The position numbers were made by a program, and so were the translations under genes. A model generated the notes under the pieces. The model had not been told where the DNA came from and searched no databases. It was given only the letters and a program-made list of their open reading frames with translations. From positions 262,031 to 326,030 of the forward strand of contig SRUQ01000004.1 in assembly GCA_004791255.1 (NCBI GenBank): DNA of 64,000 nucleotides, written 5' to 3'. The stretch is from a bacterium M00.F.Ca.ET.205.01.1.1. GTDB lineage: Bacteria > Pseudomonadota > Alphaproteobacteria > Rhizobiales > Rhizobiaceae. Numbering within the stretch: the first letter of the stretch is position 1; every line of letters starts with the position of its first letter. Below, piece after piece: positions 34,409 through 43,342 of this stretch.

Positions 34409-34453
34409 TCATGAGCTTGATCTCTCATGAAATTCGGATGGAAATTTTCATGA
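34409..34453. promoter_or_regulatory. Three TCATGA repeats before the XRE-cupin regulator
   Basis: TTTTTTCATGAGC, TCTCATGAAATT and ATTTTCATGAAAT contain TCATGA centred at about 34411.5, 34427.5 and 34450.5. The third abuts the start codon of the regulator. They form a probable operator cluster for autorepression and for control of the divergent nitroreductase gene. Confidence 0.5.
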
Positions 34454-34454
34454 A

Positions 34455-35051
34455 ATGAGCGATTTGCCCTCGACTACCGCACGAACATTACAGGGACCTG
34501 ACGAACGGGTGCTGGCCAGCGATATCAGGGCCTTGCGCCGCCTGCGTGGCCTGACGCTCGCCGAGATCGCCGTGAAACTCGGCCGGTCGGTCGGCTGGGT
34601 CAGCCAGGTCGAGCGCGGTCTGTCGACGCCATCGCTCAGCGATCTCAGGGCCTTTGCCGCGCTGTTCGGCGTGCCGATCAGCCTGTTCTTCAGCCATGAC
34701 GTGCCCCAGGAAAGCGAGCGCGGCGTGGTTGTGCGCGGCGGCAAGCGCCGCACGCTTGGCACCAGCGAATCCGGCCTGGTGGAGGAACTCCTGTCGCCGG
34801 ATCTCGGTGGTAGCTTCGAGATGGTGCGTTCGATCTTCGCGCCGGGCGCGGAGATGAAGACCGAGCAGCTGCGGCCGACCGAAGAAGCCGGCTATGTCGC
34901 CTCGGGTATTTTCGAGATCGAGATAGCAGGCGTCTGGCACCGGCTTAGCGAAGGTGATTCCTTCCGCTTCGAGAGAAAGCCGTATCGCTGGCGCAATCCC
35001 GGCACTGAGCCGGCAGTAATCATCTGGGTGGTTTCGCCGCCTGTCTATTGA
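34455..35051 (+). CDS. XRE-type regulator with C-terminal cupin
   Basis: A 198-residue regulator. The HTH occupies about residues 22-78 (LRRLRGLTLAEIAVKLGRSV, then VSQVERGLSTPS) and a cupin domain the last 70 residues (EEAGYVASGIFEIEI; WRNPGTEPAVIIWVVSPPVY). This is the PuuR/SutR-like architecture in which the cupin senses a small ligand, often an amine or amino acid. It starts next to TCATGA repeats and is followed 15 bases later by the FAD/GcvT gene, so it likely regulates that operon. Confidence 0.9.
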   Translation: MSDLPSTTARTLQGPDERVLASDIRALRRLRGLTLAEIAVKLGRSVGWVSQVERGLSTPSLSDLRAFAALFGVPISLFFSHDVPQESERGVVVRGGKRRTLGTSESGLVEELLSPDLGGSFEMVRSIFAPGAEMKTEQLRPTEEAGYVASGIFEIEIAGVWHRLSEGDSFRFERKPYRWRNPGTEPAVIIWVVSPPVY

Positions 35052-35066
35052 ACGAAGGGTTTGGAT

Positions 35067-37520
35067 ATGGCCGGTTTGCCGAGCACGGCACGCGTGGTGA
35101 TCATCGGAGGTGGCGTTGTCGGCACCTCAGCGCTCTATCATCTGGCCAAGGCGGGATGGACCGACTGCGTGCTCCTGGAAAAGAACGAGCTGACATCCGG
35201 CTCGACCTGGCATGCCGCCGGCAACGTGCCGACCTTCTCGTCGTCCTGGTCGCTGATGAACATGCAGCGCTATTCGACCGAGCTTTACCGGGGCCTGGCC
35301 GACGCCGTCGACTACCCCATGAACTATCATGTCACCGGTTCGCTGCGGCTCGCCCATTCCAGCGAGCGGATGCAGGAATTCCAGCGCGCCAAGGGCATGG
35401 GCCGCTACCAGGGCATGGATATCGACGTGGTCGGTGTCGATGAAATCAAGCGCCGCTATCCCTTCATCGAAACACACGATTTGAAAGGCGCGCTCTATGA
35501 CCCCAGCGACGGCGACATTGACCCGGCGCAGTTGACCCAGGCGCTGGCCAAGGGCGCGCGCGACATGGGCGCGAAAATCATCCGCTTCTGCCCGGTGTCA
35601 GGCGTGCGCCGCGACAAGGACGAGTGGGTGATTGGAACAGCGCAAGGCGAGATCCGCTGCGAGATCGTCGTCAATGCCGCCGGCTACCGCGCGGCGGAAG
35701 TCGGCAAAATGTTCGGCCGCGAAGTGCCGATGATGGTGATGAGCCACCAGTACATCCTGTTCGAGGAAATCCCCGAACTCGCCGCCTGGTCGAAGGAACA
35801 CGGCAAGAAACTGCCGCTGCTGCGCGATGTCGACACTTCCTACTATCTGCGCCAGGAAAAGGCCGGCATGAATCTCGGCCCCTATGAGCGCAATTGCCGC
35901 GCGCATTGGGCAACGCACAACGATCCGATGCCGGAGGATTTTTCCTTCCAGCTCTTCCCCGATGATCTCGACCGGCTGGAGCACTACCTGGCCGACGCCG
36001 TCGCCCGCGTACCGATCCTGGGCACCGCCGGCCTGTCCAAGGTCATCAATGGACCTATCCCCTATGCGCCCGACGGCAATCCGCTGATCGGCCCGATGCC
36101 GGGCGTCCCGAACGCCTTCGAGGCCTGCGTGTTCACCTTCGGCATCGCGCAAGGCGGCGGCGCCGGCAAGGTGCTGGCCGAATGGGTGACGCAGGGCCAG
36201 ACCGAATGGGACATGTGGTCCTGCGATCCGCGCCGCTTCACCTCCTTTGCTTCAGCGCCCGACTATTGCGTCGCCAAGGGCCTGGAAATCTACGGCAACG
36301 AATACGCCATCCAGTTCCCCCGCCACGCCTGGCCGGAAGGCCGCGACAGGAAACTGTCGCCGATCCACGACCGCACCAAAGCGCTCGGCGGCCGCTTCGA
36401 TGCCTATAATGGCTGGGAACGCGCCACTTGGTATGCGCAAGCCGGCGACGACATCTCCGAGGAAGCGACGCTGACCTTCCGCCGCGACGGCCCCTGGCAG
36501 CACCGCGTGCGCGAAGAATGCCTGGCCGTGCGCGATGCCGCCGGCATCCTCGACCTGCCGGGCTTCTCGCGCTTCAACCTTGAAGGTCCAGGCGCCGCCG
36601 AATGGCTGAGCCGGCAGGTGACCGGCCTGGTGCCGAAGCCCGGCCGTATCGGTCTCGTCTACTTCTCCGACGACAAGGGCCGCATCGTCACCGAAATGTC
36701 GGTGGTGCGCCATGGCGAGGAGTCCATGACGCTGATCACAGCGGCGGTGGCGCAGTGGCATGACTTCGAATGGCTGAAGTCGCACATGCCCGGGGATGCC
36801 GCGTTCAAGCTGATCGACCGGACAGAGGAATTCTCCACGCAGATCCTGGCCGGCCCCAATTCGCGAAAAATCCTTGCCGATGTCTGTGAGGCCGACCTCA
36901 CTCTGCCGTGGCTGACGCATCAGGAGACGAGAATCGCCGGCCGCTGGGCCAAGCTGGTGCGCGTCTCCTTCGCCGGCGAACTCGGTTGGGAGATCCACAC
37001 CAGGGTCGACGACACCGCAGCGATCTTCGATACAATCTGCGCCGCCGGCCAGAATCATGGGCTGAAGCCATTCGGCATGTACGCGCTGGATTCGCTGCGC
37101 CTGGAAAAAGGCTATCGCACTTGGAAGGGCGATCTTTCGACCGACTACTCGATCCTGCAGGGCGGGCTGGAACGTTTCGTCAGATGGGACAAGCCCGACT
37201 TCCGTGGCAAGACGGCACTGCAGAATGAGAAGCAGCAAGGCGTAATAAAGCGCTTCGTCACGCTGGTGGTCGAAATCCCCGGCGACTGCGACGCGCCCTA
37301 CATGTCGACGCTGTGGCACGACGGCCAGATCGTCGGCGAGACGACATCGGGCGGCTGGGGGCATCGCGTCGAGAAATCGATCGCGCTCGGCATGCTGCGC
37401 GCCGATTTGACCGAGCCCGGCACCGCTGTCGAGGTCGAGATCTTCGGCGACCGTTTCAAGGCGATCGTGCAGCAGGACGAGCCCTTGTGGGATCCCAGGA
37501 ATGAAAGGTTGCGCGCGTGA
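35067..37520 (+). CDS. DMGDH-like FAD/GcvT demethylase (copy 2)
   Basis: An 817-residue enzyme. DAO-type FAD domain with VVIIGGGVVGTSALYHLAK near residue 10 and SGSTWHAAGNVPTF, in which the His is the usual covalent FAD attachment region in dimethylglycine and sarcosine dehydrogenases. GcvT domains fill the C-terminal half (LAGPNSRKIL; FAGELGWEIHTRV). AAGGG precedes the ATG at 35067; a TTG six bases earlier is less likely. The stop overlaps the homocysteine S-methyltransferase start (GTGA). It starts an operon of at least four genes ending in a second enzyme of the same type. Confidence 0.9.
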   Translation: MAGLPSTARVVIIGGGVVGTSALYHLAKAGWTDCVLLEKNELTSGSTWHAAGNVPTFSSSWSLMNMQRYSTELYRGLADAVDYPMNYHVTGSLRLAHSSERMQEFQRAKGMGRYQGMDIDVVGVDEIKRRYPFIETHDLKGALYDPSDGDIDPAQLTQALAKGARDMGAKIIRFCPVSGVRRDKDEWVIGTAQGEIRCEIVVNAAGYRAAEVGKMFGREVPMMVMSHQYILFEEIPELAAWSKEHGKKLPLLRDVDTSYYLRQEKAGMNLGPYERNCRAHWATHNDPMPEDFSFQLFPDDLDRLEHYLADAVARVPILGTAGLSKVINGPIPYAPDGNPLIGPMPGVPNAFEACVFTFGIAQGGGAGKVLAEWVTQGQTEWDMWSCDPRRFTSFASAPDYCVAKGLEIYGNEYAIQFPRHAWPEGRDRKLSPIHDRTKALGGRFDAYNGWERATWYAQAGDDISEEATLTFRRDGPWQHRVREECLAVRDAAGILDLPGFSRFNLEGPGAAEWLSRQVTGLVPKPGRIGLVYFSDDKGRIVTEMSVVRHGEESMTLITAAVAQWHDFEWLKSHMPGDAAFKLIDRTEEFSTQILAGPNSRKILADVCEADLTLPWLTHQETRIAGRWAKLVRVSFAGELGWEIHTRVDDTAAIFDTICAAGQNHGLKPFGMYALDSLRLEKGYRTWKGDLSTDYSILQGGLERFVRWDKPDFRGKTALQNEKQQGVIKRFVTLVVEIPGDCDAPYMSTLWHDGQIVGETTSGGWGHRVEKSIALGMLRADLTEPGTAVEVEIFGDRFKAIVQQDEPLWDPRNERLRA

Positions 37521-38422
37521 AGAATGTTGTTCTGACCGATGGCGGCATGGGCCAGGAACTGGTGCGGCGCAGCAAGTCCGAGCCGACGCCGCTGTGGTCG
37601 GCCAGGGTGCTGATCGACGAGCCCGACCTTGTGCGCGGCCTGCACGCGGAATTCATCCGCGCCGGCGCCCAAGTCATCACCATCAACACCTACTCGGCCA
37701 CCCCGGAACGTCTGGCGCGCGAAGGTGCGGAAGACCTGTTCAAGCCGCTGCAGAAGCGTGGCATCGATCTGGCCAGGCAGGCCCGCGACGAGGCCGGCGA
37801 CACGGCAATCGCAGGCTGCCTGTCGCCGCTTTTCGGCAGCTACGCGCCGGCTCTGACCATTTCCTATCAGGACACGCTCGATATCTACCGCCGCATCGTC
37901 GCCGAACAGGCTGACGGGGTCGACCTGTTCCTCTGCGAGACCATGGCGTCGGCTGAGGAAGCACGCGCGGCCGTCACCGCGGCATCGGAAAGCGGCAAGC
38001 CGGTATGGGTGTCATGGACGCTGGCCGATCACGGCAAGCCACGGCTGCGCAGCGGAGAGACGATAGAAGCGGCGGTCAATGGGCTCGACGGCTTGCCCGT
38101 GGCGGCGCGGCTGCTCAATTGCTGCCGGCCGGAGGCGATCGCCGCCGCATTGCCCGAACTGGTGGAGTTCGGCGGTCCGGTCGGCGCCTATGCCAATGGT
38201 TTCACCTCCACCGAGGCGCTCAAACATGGCGGCACGGTGGATGTGCTGCACGCCCGCCACGACCTTGACCCGCACGCCTACGCCGCGCAGGCCATCGGCT
38301 GGGTCGAGGCCGGCGCCGATATCGTCGGCGGCTGCTGCGAGGTCGGACCCGGTCATATCGCGGCCTTGCGCGACCGGCTGCAGCAGGATGGCTACAAGAT
38401 TTCGGGAGTTTCGCATGCCTAG
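37517..38422 (+). CDS. Homocysteine S-methyltransferase-domain protein
   Basis: A 301-residue TIM-barrel methyltransferase of the BHMT/MmuM/MetH-N family (PF02574). The zinc-binding cysteines are seen in LNCCRPEAI and the C-terminal GGCCEVGPGHI. The family transfers a methyl group from betaine, S-methylmethionine or similar to homocysteine. The GTG start overlaps the previous stop by four bases and its end overlaps the aminotransferase by eight. The position between two N-demethylases suggests a methyl donor related to their substrate. Confidence 0.9.
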   Translation: MKNVVLTDGGMGQELVRRSKSEPTPLWSARVLIDEPDLVRGLHAEFIRAGAQVITINTYSATPERLAREGAEDLFKPLQKRGIDLARQARDEAGDTAIAGCLSPLFGSYAPALTISYQDTLDIYRRIVAEQADGVDLFLCETMASAEEARAAVTAASESGKPVWVSWTLADHGKPRLRSGETIEAAVNGLDGLPVAARLLNCCRPEAIAAALPELVEFGGPVGAYANGFTSTEALKHGGTVDVLHARHDLDPHAYAAQAIGWVEAGADIVGGCCEVGPGHIAALRDRLQQDGYKISGVSHA

Positions 38423-39596
38423 ACCATCGTCGCGCATTTCCGGCATTGTGCCTTCGGGCAAGGACGGCTGGGAAGTCCATTCCGCCGCCTGGGCTCGCAA
38501 GGAAGCCGGCGAAGACATCATCATGCTGTCGGTCGGCGACCATGATTTCGACACGCCGTCGCAGACGATAGAAGCCTGCGTGACGGCGGTCCGCGGCAGC
38601 AACCATCACTATACGCCACTGCCCGGCCTGCCGCGCCTGCGCAAGGCAATGGCGGCCGCCTCCAGCGCCTGCACCGGCGTTGAGACGACCCCGGACCAGG
38701 TCATCGCCACCCCAGGCGGCCAGGCCGCACTCTATGCCGCCGTGCAGGCCGTGCTCGACCAGGGCGACCATGCGATCGTGGTGGCCCCCTATTACGCCAC
38801 CTACCCAAACACGTTCAGCGCCGCCGGCGCCAGTTTCACCGTGGTCGAGACGCCGGCCGAGGATGGTTTCCAGCCGCGCGCCGACATGATCCGCGCCGCA
38901 CTCAAGCCCAACACGCGCGCCATCCTGATCAACACGCCGAACAATCCGACCGGTGCCGTCTATTCGCGCGACCGGCTGGAACAACTGGCCGAAATCTGCC
39001 GGGAGCATGACCTCTGGCTGCTGTCGGACGAGGTCTACTGGACGCTGGGCAGCGGCGAGCATGTCTCGCCGCGCTCGCTTCCCGGCATGGCCGAGCGCAC
39101 GCTGGTCATCAACTCCATGTCCAAGAGCCACGGCATGACCGGCTGGCGCATGGGCTGGCTGACCGGCCCGCAGGAGATGATTGCGCTGCTCACCAACCTC
39201 AATCTGGTGACGACCTACGGCCTGCCGGCCTTCATCTCGATCGCCTGCGCCGAGGCGCTTGAGAACCGATACGGCGTCAACGACATCGCCGAACGCTATG
39301 CGGCGCGGCGCACCATCCTGCTCGACGCCGTGCGCGGCATGAACAATGTCAGCGTCCGCGGCTCCGAAGGCGGCATGTATGTCATGCTCGACATAACTGA
39401 TGTCGAGCCCGACGACGAGAAATTCGCCTGGGCCTTTCTCGATAAGGAGAATGTCGGCGTCATGCCCGGCTCCAGCTTCGGCGAAGCCGCCGCCGGCCAT
39501 ATCCGCATCAGCCTCTGCCAGCCGGAACCCGTTTTAAGGGAAGCCGCGGCCCGGCTGCGCCGGTTTGCCTCCACCTATCGCCGCGAGGCCGCATGA
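38415..39596 (+). CDS. Class I/II PLP aminotransferase
   Basis: A 393-residue fold-type I aminotransferase. ATPGGQAALYAAVQA binds the cofactor phosphate, INTPNNPTGAVYSRD is the family motif, LLSDEVYW holds the Asp for the pyridine nitrogen, and the PLP lysine is in NSMSKSHGMTGWR. Aspartate/tyrosine-type group. ATG at 38415 with GGGAG upstream, overlapping the previous gene by eight bases. In this operon it could deaminate the demethylated amino acid; substrate unknown. Confidence 0.9.
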   Translation: MPRPSSRISGIVPSGKDGWEVHSAAWARKEAGEDIIMLSVGDHDFDTPSQTIEACVTAVRGSNHHYTPLPGLPRLRKAMAAASSACTGVETTPDQVIATPGGQAALYAAVQAVLDQGDHAIVVAPYYATYPNTFSAAGASFTVVETPAEDGFQPRADMIRAALKPNTRAILINTPNNPTGAVYSRDRLEQLAEICREHDLWLLSDEVYWTLGSGEHVSPRSLPGMAERTLVINSMSKSHGMTGWRMGWLTGPQEMIALLTNLNLVTTYGLPAFISIACAEALENRYGVNDIAERYAARRTILLDAVRGMNNVSVRGSEGGMYVMLDITDVEPDDEKFAWAFLDKENVGVMPGSSFGEAAAGHIRISLCQPEPVLREAAARLRRFASTYRREAA

Positions 39597-42040
39597 CCAG
39601 GACGATCCCCACCAAGGCAAGGGCCGTCATCATTGGCGGCGGCGTCTCCGGCTGTTCGGTCGCCTATCACCTGGCCAAGCTCGGCTGGACCGACATCGTG
39701 CTTCTCGAGCGCAAGCAGCTGACCTCGGGCACCACATGGCACGCCGCCGGCCTGATCGGCCAGTTGCGCGGCTCGCAGAACATGACGCGGCTGGCGAAAT
39801 ATTCGGCCGATCTCTACGTCAAGCTGGAGGCCGAGACCGAAGTCGGCACCGGCATGCGTCAGGTCGGCTCGATCACCGTAGCGCTGACCGAGGAACGCAA
39901 GCACGAGATCTACCGGCAGGCCTCGCTCGCCCGCGCCTTCGATGTCGATGTGCGCGAGATTTCTCCCAGAGAAGTCAAGGAGATGTATCCGCACCTCAAC
40001 GTCTCCGACGTGGTCGGCGCCGTGCATCTGCCGCTCGACGGGCAATGCGACCCGGCCAATATCGCCATGGCGCTGGCCAAGGGCGCACGCCAGCGCGGTG
40101 CCACCATCGCCGAGAATGTGAAGGTCACCAAGGTGCACACCAAGGATGGCCGAGTCACTGGCGTGTCCTGGGCGCAGGGCGAAGAGCAGGGCACGATCGA
40201 AGCCGACATCGTCGTCAACTGCGCGGGCATGTGGGCGCGCGAGCTTGGCGCGCAGAACGGCGTCACCATCCCGCTGCATGCCTGCGAGCATTTTTACCTG
40301 GTCACGGAGCCCATCTCCGGCCTCGGCCGCCTGCCGGTGCTGCGCGTGCCCGACGAATGCGCTTACTACAAGGAAGATGCCGGCAAGATGATGCTCGGCG
40401 CCTTCGAGCCGGTGGCCAAGCCATGGGGCATGGATGGCATTCGAGAAGATTTCTGCTTCGACCAGTTACCCGAGGACATGGACCATTTCGAACCCATCCT
40501 CGAAATGGGCGTCAACCGCATGCCGATGCTGGCCACCGCCGGCATCCACACCTTCTTCAACGGCCCCGAGAGTTTTACCCCCGACGACCGCTACTATCTC
40601 GGCGAGGCGCCGGAAGTCCGCGGCTACTGGATGGCGACCGGCTACAATTCTATCGGTATCGTTTCGTCGGGCGGCGCCGGCATGGCGCTGGCACAGTGGA
40701 TGAACGATGGCGAGGCTCCGTTCGATCTCTGGGAAGTCGATATCCGCCGCGCCCAGCCGTTCCAGAAGAACCGCAGCTATCTGAAGGAGCGCGTCTCCGA
40801 AACGCTCGGACTGCTTTACGCCGACCATTTCCCCTACCGCCAGATGGCGACATCGCGCGGTGTGCGCCGCTCGCCGCTGCATGAACATCTGAAAGCGCGC
40901 GGCGCCGTGTTTGGCGAAGTCGCCGGCTGGGAGCGCGCCAACTGGTTCGCGCGCGAAGGCCAGGAGCGCGAATATCGCTATTCCTGGAAGCGGCAGAACT
41001 GGTTCGACAACCAGCGCGAGGAACACCTCGCCGTTCGTAACAAGGTCGGCCTGTTCGACATGACTTCGTTCGGCAAGATCCGCGTCGAGGGCCGCGACGC
41101 CTGCACGTTCCTGCAAAAACTCTGCGCCAACGACTTGGACGTGGCGCCGGGCAAGATCGTCTACACCCAGATGCTGAACCAGCGCGGCGGCATCGAGAGC
41201 GATCTCACCGTGTCGCGGCTGTCGGAGACGGCCTATTTCCTCATCGTGCCGGGCGCGACGCTGCAGCGCGACCTTGCTTGGTTGAGAAGGCACGTTGGAG
41301 ACGAATTCGTTGTCATCACTGACGTGACGGCGGCCGAGGCCGTGCTCTGCCTGATGGGCCCAGAGTCGCGAAAACTGATCCAGAAGGTGAGCCCCAACGA
41401 CTTCTCCAACGAGGCCAATCCGTTCGGAACCTTCCAGGAGATCGAGATCGGCATGGGCCTCGCCCGCGCCCACCGCGTCACCTATGTCGGCGAACTCGGC
41501 TGGGAGCTTTATGTCTCGACCGAACAGGCCGCGCACGTCTTCGAGGCTATCGACGAGGCGGGTGCCGATCTTGGCTTGAAACTCTGCGGCCTGCATACGC
41601 TGGATTCCTGCCGCATCGAAAAAGCCTTCCGCCATTTCGGCCACGACATAACCGACGAGGACAATGTGCTGGAGGCAGGGCTTGGCTTCGCGGTGAAGAC
41701 GGCCAAGGGCTACTTCATTGGCCGCGACGCCGTGTTGCAGAAAAAGGAAACCGGATTGGCCCGCCGGCTGGTCCAGTTCCGCCTGAAGGACCCGCAGCCG
41801 CTGCTCTTCCACAACGAAGCAATCCTGCGCGACGGCAAGATCGTCGGTCCGATCACCTCAGGCAATTACGGCCACCATCTCGGCGGCGCCATCGGGCTGG
41901 GCTATGTGCCTTGCCAGGGACAGAGCGAGACTGACGTGCTGGCCTCTTCCTACGAGATCGAAATCGCCGGCGAGCGCTTTGCCGCCGAAGCCTCGCTGAA
42001 GCCGATGTACGATCCGAAGGCGGAACGGACGAGGATGTAA
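39593..42040 (+). CDS. DMGDH-like FAD/GcvT demethylase (copy 3)
   Basis: An 815-residue paralog with the same layout: VIIGGGVSGCSVAYHLAK near residue 13, TSGTTWHAAGLIGQLRGS (likely flavinylation His), GcvT domains in the C-terminal half (LMGPESRKLIQKV; YVGELGWELYVS). It overlaps the aminotransferase by four bases (ATGA). Two such enzymes in one operon may remove two successive methyl groups, or act on two related substrates. The operon ends at a palindromic repeat element. Confidence 0.9.
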   Translation: MTRTIPTKARAVIIGGGVSGCSVAYHLAKLGWTDIVLLERKQLTSGTTWHAAGLIGQLRGSQNMTRLAKYSADLYVKLEAETEVGTGMRQVGSITVALTEERKHEIYRQASLARAFDVDVREISPREVKEMYPHLNVSDVVGAVHLPLDGQCDPANIAMALAKGARQRGATIAENVKVTKVHTKDGRVTGVSWAQGEEQGTIEADIVVNCAGMWARELGAQNGVTIPLHACEHFYLVTEPISGLGRLPVLRVPDECAYYKEDAGKMMLGAFEPVAKPWGMDGIREDFCFDQLPEDMDHFEPILEMGVNRMPMLATAGIHTFFNGPESFTPDDRYYLGEAPEVRGYWMATGYNSIGIVSSGGAGMALAQWMNDGEAPFDLWEVDIRRAQPFQKNRSYLKERVSETLGLLYADHFPYRQMATSRGVRRSPLHEHLKARGAVFGEVAGWERANWFAREGQEREYRYSWKRQNWFDNQREEHLAVRNKVGLFDMTSFGKIRVEGRDACTFLQKLCANDLDVAPGKIVYTQMLNQRGGIESDLTVSRLSETAYFLIVPGATLQRDLAWLRRHVGDEFVVITDVTAAEAVLCLMGPESRKLIQKVSPNDFSNEANPFGTFQEIEIGMGLARAHRVTYVGELGWELYVSTEQAAHVFEAIDEAGADLGLKLCGLHTLDSCRIEKAFRHFGHDITDEDNVLEAGLGFAVKTAKGYFIGRDAVLQKKETGLARRLVQFRLKDPQPLLFHNEAILRDGKIVGPITSGNYGHHLGGAIGLGYVPCQGQSETDVLASSYEIEIAGERFAAEASLKPMYDPKAERTRM

Positions 42041-42047
42041 TCCCTTC

Positions 42048-42169
42048 CTTCGCCCCGTTTACGGGGAGAAGGTGCCCGAAGGGCCGATGAGGGGCAGCGC
42101 CAGCCCCTCGTAAGTTCGCGCTGCCCCTCATCTGCCTGCCGGCATCTTCTCCCCGTAAACGGGGCGAAG
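42048..42169. repeat. RIME-like palindromic extragenic repeat
   Basis: A 122-bp inverted repeat between two converging genes. The left arm begins CTTCGCCCCGTTTACGGGG and the right arm ends CCCCGTAAACGGGGCGAAG; an inner pair, GAGGGGCAGCGC and GCGCTGCCCCTC, continues the symmetry. Each arm contains its own CCCCGT/ACGGGG mini-palindrome. This is the form of RIME-type mosaic elements dispersed in rhizobial genomes. It may also stop transcription from both sides. Confidence 0.85.
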
Positions 42170-42173
42170 AGAA

Positions 42174-42764
42174 CTAAAACCGCTCCAGCTTCGCCCGCAC
42201 CTTCGCCAGGAACGCTTCCCTTGTCCGTGGCGTCGAGGCATCCATCAGATAGTGCGCCAGGAAGAAGGTGCCGCAGCGTCTGGCGCACAGTGCCCGCATA
42301 CCGCGCAGCAAGGTCTTGCGCCCGGGTTGACCGACGACGACGCTCCACCAGGTCGGCGCGCCGCAGGTGGTGATGACGCCGACCTTGGTGACGTGCGTCA
42401 TCAGCGATTTGATCCCTCCCTTGCCCACGGGCAATTTGAAGGCGATGTCGGTTGCCCAGACACGGTCGAGCCAGCCTTTCAACATCGCCGGCAGCCCGTA
42501 CCACCAGGTCGGATAGACGAACAGGATCGCCTCGGCCCAGTTGAGCAGTTCGAAATGCGGTTTCAGCGCCGGGTCCTGCGGCGCCCGCTCATTGTAGAAG
42601 CGCCGTTCCTCGCAACTCATCACTGGATTGAAGTTTTCGGCATAGAGGTCAAGCAGCCGCACGTCCCAGCCGCGTCGCGTCAGCACTTCGACAGCAGTGT
42701 CGCGGATCGAAGCACAGAAGCTTTCTGGAACCGGATGGCAATAGACCACCAGCACGCGCATCAA
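42174..42764 (-). CDS. NAD(P)H-dependent flavodoxin-fold oxidoreductase (distal copy)
   Basis: A 196-residue flavodoxin-2 domain protein (PF02525; NQO/KefF/MdaB group). VVYCHPVPESFCASI at the N-terminus, FVYPTWWYGLPAMLKGWLDR in the middle and TTCGAPTWWS are typical of FMN quinone reductases. Its start overlaps the next upstream gene by four bases, and the two are 190-residue paralogs. Likely two-electron reduction of quinones or related compounds; no specific substrate seen. Confidence 0.88.
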   Translation of the reverse strand: MMRVLVVYCHPVPESFCASIRDTAVEVLTRRGWDVRLLDLYAENFNPVMSCEERRFYNERAPQDPALKPHFELLNWAEAILFVYPTWWYGLPAMLKGWLDRVWATDIAFKLPVGKGGIKSLMTHVTKVGVITTCGAPTWWSVVVGQPGRKTLLRGMRALCARRCGTFFLAHYLMDASTPRTREAFLAKVRAKLERF

Positions 42765-43342
42765 AATCGATCCATGGCGGCCGCGACCTTCGCCGTGAAG
42801 GCCGCCCGCGTCCCATCGGTCGACAGGTTCATCGCATAGTGAGCAAGATAAGACACGGAAGCGCCGGGCTTGATCGTGGCCCGCAGCATGCGCTTCACGA
42901 CCTTGCGCGGCGGATCGCCCATCAGCATCGCCCGGAACCGGCTGCCGCCATAGGTGGTGACGGCGGCCAGCTTTTGGATGTTGTGCAGCGTCGGCTGGGC
43001 TTTGCCGTCGACCAGCTTGAACGACACGCCCGGCAGGAAGACACGATCGAAGAACCCCTTCAGGATCGCGGGATAGCCGTAGTTCCAGACCGGGAACGAC
43101 AGCACCAAAGCCTCGGCTGCTTTAAGCCTTTCAACGTAGCCGGCTACGGCATCGCCCGGCCCGCGCTGGTCGTGATAGCCGAGCCGCTCCTGGCGCGTCA
43201 GCCGCGGATCGAAGTTCTCGGCGTAGAGGTCGCAATCATCGACGCTATGACCAGCCGCCGTCAGCCGCTCGACGACCATCCGGTGCAGGCCGGCATTGAA
43301 GCTGGTCTCGACCGGATGCGCGTAGAGGACGAGGATGTTCAT
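42761..43342 (-). CDS. NAD(P)H-dependent flavodoxin-fold oxidoreductase (proximal copy)
   Basis: A 193-residue paralog of the distal gene, with VLYAHPVETSFNAGL, SFPVWNYGYPAILKGFFDR and TTYGGSRFR. Same flavodoxin-2 fold. It overlaps the FAD-linked oxidase by one base and the distal copy by four, so the three make one transcription unit. Tandem duplication is likely, with divergence of the central pocket sequence. Confidence 0.88.
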   Translation of the reverse strand: MNILVLYAHPVETSFNAGLHRMVVERLTAAGHSVDDCDLYAENFDPRLTRQERLGYHDQRGPGDAVAGYVERLKAAEALVLSFPVWNYGYPAILKGFFDRVFLPGVSFKLVDGKAQPTLHNIQKLAAVTTYGGSRFRAMLMGDPPRKVVKRMLRATIKPGASVSYLAHYAMNLSTDGTRAAFTAKVAAAMDRF

